From Fibrobacter sp. UWR3 (lineage in GTDB: Bacteria > Fibrobacterota > Fibrobacteria > Fibrobacterales > Fibrobacteraceae), in assembly GCF_900143055.1 (NCBI RefSeq), contig NZ_FRCW01000007.1, forward strand, positions 148,188 to 212,187: 64,000 bases of DNA. Direction: 5' to 3'. The notes below the pieces were generated by a model, which was given only the letters and a program-made list of their open reading frames with translations, was not told the DNA's origin and made no database searches. Shown one piece after another: positions 57,344-64,000 of this stretch. Positions within the stretch are counted from its first letter, which is position 1. Every line of letters begins with the position of its first letter. The translations under genes were made by a program, and so were the position numbers.

Positions 57344-58369
57344 ATGAATTACGCAGACGCAGGAGTTTCCCTGGCCCGAGCTGACGAGGCGATGGTCGGT
57401 GTCAAGAAATCCGTACGTACTACATTCAACCAGGGCGTCCTCGGTGACGTCGGCAACTTTGGCGGTCTCTTCACGCTGAACCACCTCGGCATGAAGGACC
57501 CGGTTCTCGTGAGTTCCGTCGACGGCGTGGGCACCAAGCTCAAGGTTGATATCGAGATGGGCACGCACGAACTGCCGGGCCAGGATATCGTGAACCACTG
57601 CTGTGATGATATCCTCGTGCAGGGCGCGCGCCCGCTGTTCTTCCTGGACTACGTGGCTACGGGCCGCCTGGAACCGGGCGTCATGGACAAGCTCGTTGCC
57701 GGTATGGCCAAGGCCTGCCGCGAGAACGACCTCGTTTTGATTGGCGGTGAAACTGCAGAAATGCCGGGCTTCTACGGTCCGGGCGACTACGACATTTCCG
57801 GCACCATCGTGGGTGTCGTGGAACGTGAAAACATCATCGACGGCAAGAAGATCAAGCCGGGTACCATCATTCTCGGTCTGCCTTCTACCGGTCTCCACAC
57901 CAACGGTTACTCGCTCGCCCGCAAGGTGCTGTTCGACGTGGCCGGTTACAAGGTGGATACCCTCGTCGACGGCATGGACAAGACGATTGGCGAAGCGCTC
58001 GCCGTGCCGCACCGCAGCTACTACCCGAGCCTCATCGACCTCTGCAACAAGAAGATTATCCAGGGCCTCGCCCACATCACGGGTTCGGGCTACCAGGGCA
58101 ACATCCCGCGTATCCTCCCGGACGATGTCGACGTGATTATCGACCGTACCACGTGGGACCCGCCGATGATCTTCAAGCTCATCCAGCAGGCTGGCTCTGT
58201 GGAGAAGGACGAGATGTACAATACCTTCAACATGGGTATGGGCATGCTCATCTTCATCGACCCCTCTGACAAGGCCGAAGTCACTGCACACCTCGAAGCC
58301 AAGGGCGAGAAGTGGACGCAGATCGGTGAAGTTGTTGCCGGCACCAAGCAGGTGAAGTTCAGAGATTAG
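57344..58369 (+). CDS. purM: Phosphoribosylformylglycinamidine cyclo-ligase
   Basis: The product has 341 residues and is AIR synthetase, the fifth step of purine synthesis, ATP-dependent and cytoplasmic. Signatures are VSSVDGVGTKLKV, GQDIVNHCCDDILVQGARP, LIGGETAEMPGFY, LPSTGLHTNGYSLARKVLFD and ITGSGYQGNIPRIL, in the normal order and at the normal length. AAAGGA precedes the ATG. The gene is followed by a low-complexity tract and an intrinsic terminator. Confidence 0.95.
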   Translation: MNYADAGVSLARADEAMVGVKKSVRTTFNQGVLGDVGNFGGLFTLNHLGMKDPVLVSSVDGVGTKLKVDIEMGTHELPGQDIVNHCCDDILVQGARPLFFLDYVATGRLEPGVMDKLVAGMAKACRENDLVLIGGETAEMPGFYGPGDYDISGTIVGVVERENIIDGKKIKPGTIILGLPSTGLHTNGYSLARKVLFDVAGYKVDTLVDGMDKTIGEALAVPHRSYYPSLIDLCNKKIIQGLAHITGSGYQGNIPRILPDDVDVIIDRTTWDPPMIFKLIQQAGSVEKDEMYNTFNMGMGMLIFIDPSDKAEVTAHLEAKGEKWTQIGEVVAGTKQVKFRD

Positions 58370-58460
58370 TTATTGGTAGTTAGTCATTAGTTGTTAGTTG
58401 AAATAATCGCGCCTTTGGCGCCTAACTAAGGCTAGTGACTAATAACTAGTGACCAATGAC
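58370..58460. repeat. TTAGTTATTGG-type low-complexity tract
   Basis: 58370-58400 and 58425-58460 consist of AGTTAGTCATTAG and TAGTGACTAATAACTAG words around a CGCGCCTTTGGCGCC hairpin. They resemble the tracts at 4164 and 5003 and hold no gene. Confidence 0.6.
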
Positions 58461-58461
58461 C

Positions 58462-58494
58462 AAAAGGCTTGCACGCTAAGTGCGGCCTTTTTTT
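58462..58494 (+). terminator. Terminator of purM
   Basis: AAAAGGC-TT-GCAC pairs with GTGC-G-GCCTTTT around GCTAA and a seven-T run follows. Confidence 0.85.
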
Positions 58495-58502
58495 GCAATG
58501 TG

Positions 58503-58606
58503 CGACTATGGAGGGCAGGTTGAAATACAACCTGCTCGGAATAGTCGGCAAAGTCCTTGGTAATTTTGCTAGATGCAATTCTTATGGGCAAGGACTTTGC
58601 TTTTTG
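58503..58606 (+). ncRNA. Candidate structured RNA before the GH45 genes
   Basis: A two-part helix is visible: CGACTAT (58503-58509) with ATAGTCG (58541-58547), enclosing GCAGGTTG/CAACCTGC (58515-58522 and 58528-58535). A perfect 12-nt stem GCAAAGTCCTTG (58548-58559) and CAAGGACTTTGC (58589-58600) follows, ending in TTTTTG. It sits about 160 nt before the GH45 start, so it may be a small RNA or a leader element. It matches no RNA family I know. Confidence 0.45.
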
Positions 58607-58765
58607 TGAAGCGGTCTTTTTTTGTGGCGAAAAGTCGCACAATCCTGTGAGATTGGGCACTCGCGGGCACGTTTTGGGAACACAAAGTTGCGTCAAATTG
58701 CTTTTTTACTTCCGCATTTGGGGAACAGAATATATTTTTAAGGGCGTAAATAGAAAAGGAGCTTT

Positions 58766-60367
58766 ATGAAAAGACGTTTTGTGAAGATGATGGTTGCGGC
58801 CAGCGCCGTGGCTGCCCTCTGTGCTTGCGGTGACGATTCCGCCTCGAGCCCGAATAATCCCCCTTCCGCCAATACAGAATGCGCGGGTATTGTCGCCACT
58901 GCGGATGCCTTCGTTTTGAACGCGAATGGCGTGTACGTGATTTACGCCGACGGCAATGTGACCGATGCAGCCGGAAATCCTGTCGGTTATTTTGCTGACG
59001 GAGTCCTGATGGACTTGAGCGGTGCTCCCATCACGGCGGGCGTTGACCTGAATGCACTTACTGTCTGCCCGGCGAATGCGACGGTGGACCCGGGTACGGG
59101 TGCGATTGTGCCGGTGAGTTCCTCCTCCGCAGATGTCGTGAATCCGGCTGATCCCAATTCCTCTTCCGGCGTGAATCCGGTCGACCCGACTTCCTCGGGC
59201 ACGGTTCTCTCGAGTGCAATTGACCCGACTTCTTCTAGCGGTGTAGGGCCCGTGAATCCGACCTCCAGCTCCGATGTGGCTCCCGAAAGCTCCAGCAGCG
59301 CAGAACCCGTCAAGCCGAGCGGTAACCCCGAAGAAGACATCAAGAAATATCCCGTGCCCACGCTCAAGACTATTCTCGGCAACGGCACCAGCGGCTGGAA
59401 TACCCGCTACTGGGATGCCTGCAAGCCCCACTGCTCCCAGACGAGTACCGATGGCGCCGAAGGCAAGCCCAAGATCAATACCCAGGCGGAATACGAAGCC
59501 AGCCACTACACGGCCCGCGTCTGCAATATCCATGATATTGAAATTCCCACGTTTACCTACAGCAAGGGTCTGGAACGTTACTGGGTGGGTATCCAGAATA
59601 CTCCGAATGCGTGTCAGGAAGCAAGTCCCGCATCTGGCGGCGGCTTCACCTGCACCGACATGGCTCCTGTGGCCGTGAACGATACCTTGGCGTACGCCTT
59701 CGTTGCCGGTAGCGATGCGACAACCTCGTGCGGCAAGTGCTTCCACTTGCAGTATGATGGTTCCTTCCATGATGCCAGCGCAAGCAATGGAGCCAAGGCG
59801 ACGCACAAGGCTCTCAAGGGCAAGCATATCATTGTCATGGCATCCAATATCGGTCACGATGTGAAGCCGGGCCAGTTCGACCTCATGGTACCGGGCGGTG
59901 GTCCGGGTATCTTCAATGCCCTGCAGCTTCAGATTACCAAGCCCGGCATTGAATGGGGTGCTACTTATGGCGGCTTCTTGACATACTGCCAGAACGGAGA
60001 AAAGTGCGGTTATGATGGTACGCTGGATTGCTACCAGACTTGCGTCAAGGAAATGTGCGACGCGGCCTTTGGTGACTCCAACTATCCGAACCTGTTGCGC
60101 GGTTGCCATTGGTTTGCCGATTGGTTTATGGCAGCCGACAATCCGACCTACCAGTGGGAAGAAGTTGATTGCCCGCAGTACCTGGTCGACAAGTACCAGA
60201 CGACGATCAGCACTTCCATTGAAACCAATATTCTGTTCCAGTCCGACTGGTCCCAGTACAAGGGCGGTGACTTTATCACTACGGACGCCTGCAGCAAGAC
60301 CCCGAATGCACAGGGCGAATACTGCGACCCCGACCAGTTGGCTGCCGACAAGGCCAAGACTTACTAG
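58766..60367 (+). CDS. GH45-type endoglucanase lipoprotein (first of pair)
   Basis: The product has 533 residues. The lipobox is ALCACG. A Ser/Pro/Val linker of about 130 residues (SSSADVVNPADPNSSS-type) precedes a family-45 glycoside hydrolase domain from about residue 205: TRYWDACKPHC with catalytic Asp217, CTDMAPVAVNDTLAYAF, CGKCFHLQY and PGQFDLMVPGGGPGIFNA with Asp372. GH45 enzymes cleave internal beta-1,4 bonds of cellulose by inversion. The lipid anchor suggests it acts at the outer surface. AAAGGAGC precedes the ATG. The next GH45 gene follows in 24 nt. Confidence 0.9.
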   Translation: MKRRFVKMMVAASAVAALCACGDDSASSPNNPPSANTECAGIVATADAFVLNANGVYVIYADGNVTDAAGNPVGYFADGVLMDLSGAPITAGVDLNALTVCPANATVDPGTGAIVPVSSSSADVVNPADPNSSSGVNPVDPTSSGTVLSSAIDPTSSSGVGPVNPTSSSDVAPESSSSAEPVKPSGNPEEDIKKYPVPTLKTILGNGTSGWNTRYWDACKPHCSQTSTDGAEGKPKINTQAEYEASHYTARVCNIHDIEIPTFTYSKGLERYWVGIQNTPNACQEASPASGGGFTCTDMAPVAVNDTLAYAFVAGSDATTSCGKCFHLQYDGSFHDASASNGAKATHKALKGKHIIVMASNIGHDVKPGQFDLMVPGGGPGIFNALQLQITKPGIEWGATYGGFLTYCQNGEKCGYDGTLDCYQTCVKEMCDAAFGDSNYPNLLRGCHWFADWFMAADNPTYQWEEVDCPQYLVDKYQTTISTSIETNILFQSDWSQYKGGDFITTDACSKTPNAQGEYCDPDQLAADKAKTY

Positions 60368-60391
60368 TCCTTCGCCCCGTAACGAGGTGCT

Positions 60392-61786
60392 ATGAAACGT
60401 AGATTGTTCAAGTTGATGGTTGCGGCCGGTGCGGTCGCAATGGTTTGCGCTTGCGGCGACGATGCCGCTTCGAACAACGCCACCAATCCGAACGCGGGCA
60501 ATGATCCAGGTTCCAGCGCGATCGACAATCCGGTTTATTCGTCCGGTGTGGTTGACCCGGGCAATGTGACGGACCCGACCAACCCGATGTCATCGGCAGG
60601 CGTCGCCCAGAATCCGAATGACCCGTTATCGAGCGGCGCAGAACCGTTCTCCAGCGGCTCGTTGGTTCCGGGCTCCAGTGCCGGCGTAGTTCCCGAAAGC
60701 TCCAGCAGCAAGGAACCGGAACTTGACGCGAGCGGATTCCCAACGCTTGAATCTTATGGCCCGCCTCCTGCCGAATACACCAAGGACATCAGCGCCACGG
60801 CAAAACGCGGCTGGAATACCCGCTACTGGGACGCCTGCAAGCCGCACTGTTCCTGGCTTAGGGAAAACGCTAACGATGTGACTCGTGCAGACACGTCTTC
60901 CGATGAGGCGTACCTTGCCGACTATGGCACAGCACGTAACTGCAACATTCACGATGTCGAAGTGCCTACCTTTACCTTGGGTGATGTGTCGAAGTCCTGG
61001 TTCGGTTACAACGGGACCAGAAGCGCTTGCGGCGATGAAAAGGAAAAGGGCGTGTTCACCTGCACCGACATGGCGCCTATAGCCGTGAACGATACACTTT
61101 CTTATGCATACGTTGCGGGCACTGCCGATAGCAAGTGCGGCAAGTGCTATCACTTGCAGTACGATGGCCACTTCGCGAACGAAATGGAAAACAACCCGCC
61201 AAGGGAAACTCACAAGGCTCTCAAGGGCAAACACATGATCGTGATGGCCTCTAACATCGGTATGGATGTGGCTGGCGGCAATCCTAATCTTCCGGCGGGT
61301 CAGTTCGACTTGATGGTGCCGGGTGGTGGCGTGGGCGCCTTTGACGCTCTTACAACTCAGGTTCACAAGGGTGCTGGTTTTAACTGGGGCGCAGGTTTTG
61401 GCGGGTTCCTGACCGAATGCCAGAACCAACTCGGCTACGACGCTACTCTCGTCGCATACCAGACGTGCATTAAGGATATGTGCGACGCGGCTTTCGGCGA
61501 CGCCGGCCTCCCGAACCTGTTGCGCGGTTGCCACTGGTTTGCCGACTGGTACAAGGCTGCAGACAATCCGACCTACTACATCGAAGAAGTAGATTGTCCG
61601 CAGTACTTGATCGACCATTACATGAGCCGATTCAATACCACTACGACAACCAATATCAAGAAGGTGACGGACTGGTCCACATACAAGGAAGGCGACGTGC
61701 TCGATACGCTCCATTGCTGGAAGGCAGGCGAGGCTCCCCCGGAAGACGGTTGGGTAAATCCGAGCGCCGGTTGCGATAATCCGTAG
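60392..61786 (+). CDS. GH45-type endoglucanase lipoprotein (second of pair)
   Basis: The product has 464 residues and is a close paralogue of the upstream gene. The lipobox is MVCACG and a shorter Ser/Pro linker follows. The GH45 domain starts at about residue 136: TRYWDACKPHC with Asp147, CTDMAPIAVNDTLSYAY, CGKCYHLQY and AGQFDLMVPGGGVGAFDA with Asp306. GAGGTGC precedes the ATG. Expected at the cell surface, cutting cellulose beside its neighbour; the linker lengths differ, which may change reach or substrate access. A terminator follows. Confidence 0.9.
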   Translation: MKRRLFKLMVAAGAVAMVCACGDDAASNNATNPNAGNDPGSSAIDNPVYSSGVVDPGNVTDPTNPMSSAGVAQNPNDPLSSGAEPFSSGSLVPGSSAGVVPESSSSKEPELDASGFPTLESYGPPPAEYTKDISATAKRGWNTRYWDACKPHCSWLRENANDVTRADTSSDEAYLADYGTARNCNIHDVEVPTFTLGDVSKSWFGYNGTRSACGDEKEKGVFTCTDMAPIAVNDTLSYAYVAGTADSKCGKCYHLQYDGHFANEMENNPPRETHKALKGKHMIVMASNIGMDVAGGNPNLPAGQFDLMVPGGGVGAFDALTTQVHKGAGFNWGAGFGGFLTECQNQLGYDATLVAYQTCIKDMCDAAFGDAGLPNLLRGCHWFADWYKAADNPTYYIEEVDCPQYLIDHYMSRFNTTTTTNIKKVTDWSTYKEGDVLDTLHCWKAGEAPPEDGWVNPSAGCDNP

Positions 61787-61805
61787 CGAGATACTCCGAA
61801 AATAT

Positions 61806-61842
61806 TCAATGCCGGTTTCCTTGTGAAGACGGCATTTTTTTG
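61806..61842 (+). terminator. Terminator after the GH45 pair
   Basis: AATGCCG (61808-61814) pairs with CGGCATT (61830-61836), followed by a run of Ts. Confidence 0.8.
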
Positions 61843-61976
61843 TCTAGATTCCGATGCTCGGATTGAATGCGACAAATTGCCGATAAACGGTAATCGCAAT
61901 CCCGTTTAGGAATATATTTTCTTGAGGTAAACTTGTTCCAATTTCTATATTCACTTGTTCGTTATACGGCGCAGTT

Positions 61977-63086
61977 ATGTCTAGACTAGTTAACTTGTAT
62001 GTGCTTCTGCTTGTTTTCGGGTCGCTTGTGCAGACGGTTTTTGCCGCTGCCCCGGATTTGGAAAAGGCCAAGCACGATGCCATTTATGGGTATTCCTCGG
62101 TAAGGACTGTCGAGGAACTGGATCGCCTTGCGCCGCCTGCCGGTTTTGTACTCCTTTCTTATGAAGAGGAATTTCTCCTGTACAGCAAGGCTATCCAGGA
62201 TGCCGATGCCATAGACAAGCCGAAGTACTGGGAGCATATAGATTTTCTGCTCGCGAAACACGATTCCATTGTGGCGGTCCGCGAAAAGCTGCAGGTTGTC
62301 GGTGGGGAAAGCCTGCTCGAAAAGCGCCACCTGGCCATCAACGTGAACCATCGCGACTTGCGGTTTGCCATGGCGGTGAGGGATGTCCCGCGCGAGACGT
62401 GCGAGTTTTACGGGATATACCTGGAACGCCTCGCGCTGAACTATGGCGGTGGCGAACCGATGGAATTTGAAAACTCCGCAGCGGAATGGCGCGAGTTCCG
62501 CAAGCGTTACCCTGGGAGCCCTTATCTCGGCTGGATGCCTCCGGTGAGCCCCGAAACGGCGAAGGCTGCCGAGGACCAGCACCTGTCCGTGGATCCCAAG
62601 TGGATGCACTGGGCGCTGCTTGGCGGGTATTCCTATGCGATGTATTCCGGCGGATTGGAAAAAATGCTGGAGCCTTCGACCGGGTTCAACATCATGGCCG
62701 AATGGCAGATGTCGCGCATCCTGTTCCTGCTCCAGATGGGTTCTACTTCCGGTGACGATTTCAGTGATTTTTCCATAGCGCTGTCTGGCGGCTTCGCTCT
62801 TATGGAATGGAAATATTTCTCTGCCGATGTGATTTTTGGAGTGATCAGTGAAAGTTTGAGAATGAAAGGTGTAGACGATATCCCGTCGTCAAGAACCATG
62901 CTCGTTGGTGTGCAGGCCGATGGCTTTATTCCCGTAACGAATGTCCTTGATGTCGATATCCGTGCGCAGTTCTCCCTGCATTATTCCTCTTTTGAGATTG
63001 ACGGTCGCAACAAGGGCGGTCTGGTCAAGGTATTGAATCTTTCTGCCGGGGTCCATTTCGGTGCGCCCAAAAGGAGTGGACGATGA
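61977..63086 (+). CDS. Secreted envelope protein, possibly membrane-associated
   Basis: The product has 369 residues. The signal peptide is LYVLLLVFGSLVQTVFAAA. The N-terminal half is helical (EEEFLLYSKAIQDADAIDKP). The C-terminal half has strand-like alternation (HWALLGGYSYAMYSGGLEKM, ALSGGFALMEWKYFSADVIF) ending HFGAPKRSGR, like a small barrel. No family recognised. Its stop overlaps the next ATG (ATGA), so it forms a pair with the lipoprotein. Confidence 0.6.
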   Translation: MSRLVNLYVLLLVFGSLVQTVFAAAPDLEKAKHDAIYGYSSVRTVEELDRLAPPAGFVLLSYEEEFLLYSKAIQDADAIDKPKYWEHIDFLLAKHDSIVAVREKLQVVGGESLLEKRHLAINVNHRDLRFAMAVRDVPRETCEFYGIYLERLALNYGGGEPMEFENSAAEWREFRKRYPGSPYLGWMPPVSPETAKAAEDQHLSVDPKWMHWALLGGYSYAMYSGGLEKMLEPSTGFNIMAEWQMSRILFLLQMGSTSGDDFSDFSIALSGGFALMEWKYFSADVIFGVISESLRMKGVDDIPSSRTMLVGVQADGFIPVTNVLDVDIRAQFSLHYSSFEIDGRNKGGLVKVLNLSAGVHFGAPKRSGR

Positions 63087-63781
63087 AAAAGTTTACTGCT
63101 CCTTTGTTTGTGATTATGTTGTTCTTAATGATGTGTATGCTGAGTGGCTGTACCACGGTAATGAAACTCGCCGTTGACTGGATGAACTACACGCAGGATA
63201 CCGACTATAGGGACAATGTGCCGGCTGGCGGCTGGGTGGATCCTGAATGGGAAGGCGTCCCGCGCAGTGTTACCGTACTTTATTCCGAGCCCATGTTCGA
63301 CGGTTACGTTTCGTTCAAGAATGAGTGGCCTGAATACGGTGGCAATTTCAGCGGCTGGTTCAAGCAGCAGATGGATTATGCCGCGACGACGCTTAGCGTC
63401 CGTGCGGATGTGATGAGCGTCGATGATTCTGCGTTTGTGATGGAACGGCGCGAAGCCCTGTGGCGTCGTTATGGAACAGATGCAGATTCTGTCGCGGTGC
63501 CGTTACTTCGTGAGAAGTACAGGAAAGCTGTGGAAGATGTAGTTGTGGTAATATCTCCAGTCGTCATTGTTGCAAGCGAACGCGCAGATACTACGGGTGT
63601 AAAAACGGTGAAGGCGCTGTATTCCATTACCGATGTCAAGCGCGGAAAGCTTCTTGCGTACGGCAAGGTGGACGTCCGGGGAGAAATGGGACGTACGGCG
63701 AATGTTAGTTTGTCTGAAAAACTCCTGCATCTGGTTGTAGAGGGCACCCCGCTTTACCAGGTTCTGATGTTTTTACGATAA
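63083..63781 (+). CDS. Lipoprotein of unknown function
   Basis: The product has 232 residues. The lipobox is MLSGCT after a hydrophobic stretch (PLFVIMLFLMMCML). A mixed alpha/beta domain follows, with VPRSVTVLYSEPMFDGYVSF, EDVVVVISPVVIVASERADT and the C-terminal LLHLVVEGTPLYQVLMFLR. AAAAGGAGTGG lies before the ATG inside the previous gene. It is probably inserted with, or partner to, the upstream envelope protein. No family recognised. Confidence 0.65.
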   Translation: MKKFTAPLFVIMLFLMMCMLSGCTTVMKLAVDWMNYTQDTDYRDNVPAGGWVDPEWEGVPRSVTVLYSEPMFDGYVSFKNEWPEYGGNFSGWFKQQMDYAATTLSVRADVMSVDDSAFVMERREALWRRYGTDADSVAVPLLREKYRKAVEDVVVVISPVVIVASERADTTGVKTVKALYSITDVKRGKLLAYGKVDVRGEMGRTANVSLSEKLLHLVVEGTPLYQVLMFLR

Positions 63782-63900
63782 TATTTTGAATGTTCTCGCT
63801 ATATTATTTTGATTATGAGGGGCGGTTATGGCCGGGCGTTTACGAAAATAGTGAATAATATGTTGATAATCTGGCCAAAAGGTGGTTTTTAGCGGTTTTT

Positions 63901-63971
63901 TCAAAAAAAATGAAAAAAAGTGAAATTTTTTCGAGAAAAACCCTTGCCAAACTTCCAGAAAATTCTATAAT
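63901..63971 (+). promoter_or_regulatory. Very strong promoter with AT-rich UP-like element at the window end
   Basis: TTGCCA (63944-63949), a 16-nt spacer and a perfect TATAAT (63966-63971) are preceded by runs of A and T (63901-63940). This is the style of an rRNA or tRNA promoter, whose gene would lie past base 64000. Confidence 0.65.
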
Positions 63972-64000
63972 TGGCCTCACCTTCGGAAACGATGGTACGG

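Noticed and set aside
58439..58696. Minus-strand 85-codon frame across the candidate RNA
   Set aside because: It runs through hairpins and a terminator and has no recognisable domain or ribosome binding site.

Overview
The window reads as chromosome of a Fibrobacter species (Fibrobacterota, a cellulolytic gut bacterium). The main clues are six genes carrying the Fibrobacter succinogenes major paralogous (FISUMP) domain, two TIGR02147-family genes (a family built on Fibrobacter paralogues), and two tandem family-45 endoglucanase lipoproteins. Many secreted lipoproteins with Ser/Pro linkers fit as well. Core genes are GC-rich, so the AT-rich stretches stand out.

Layout. 1-6.2 kb: a TonB2-type energising operon (DUF3450 protein, long ExbB/TtpC-like, ExbB, ExbD, TonB, TPR protein), interrupted by a small GIY-YIG nuclease gene and by several families of short palindromic repeats. 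6.3-9.8 kb: a triple-FISUMP lipoprotein and glucokinase. 10-13.9 kb: a GDSL hydrolase, a three-gene HipBST-type toxin-antitoxin locus with two operator palindromes, and a DprA-like protein behind a leader terminator. 14-20 kb: an AgmX/TonB-like C-terminal protein, a FISUMP lipoprotein, ahcY and a DUF4153 membrane protein; three regularly spaced 38-nt palindromes lie upstream of ahcY. 20-25.6 kb: a FISUMP lipoprotein translationally coupled to a TIGR02147 protein, a degenerate ImmA/IrrE-like protein, an 85-bp tandem array and rpe. 25.8-35.2 kb: a CBM48-like protein, a five-gene surface-protein operon, lysA and a second TIGR02147-lipoprotein pair.

35.2-46.8 kb is the accessory region. A visibly AT-rich five-gene cluster encodes a dynamin-like GTPase, a membrane-hairpin partner, a HerA-type ATPase, a WHH/HNH nuclease toxin and a SUKH-type immunity protein, with start and stop codons overlapping at two junctions. 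I consider this the best candidate for an undescribed system. It is followed by a broken WYL-gene remnant, a PIN-domain gene paired with a signal-less FISUMP gene, a hairpin-rich gap, and an AT-rich 505-residue orphan. 46.8-49.9 kb holds the intact WYL regulator, a small acidic protein, a sigma-70-like factor and a minimal nucleotidyltransferase.

49.9-64 kb returns to housekeeping and envelope genes: a periplasmic binding protein with TPRs, a NYN-domain protein, outer-membrane barrels, a BtuF-like lipoprotein, a cyclic-nucleotide-binding/DUF4388 protein, purM, the two GH45 enzymes and two envelope proteins. The window ends in a very strong promoter that probably drives an RNA operon beyond it.

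Two genome-wide habits recur. Several genes have a TAT(A/C)TTT box only 5-8 nt before the ATG and no ribosome binding site, which suggests leaderless mRNAs. Short palindromic repeats of several families fill intergenic gaps and in places run into coding sequence.
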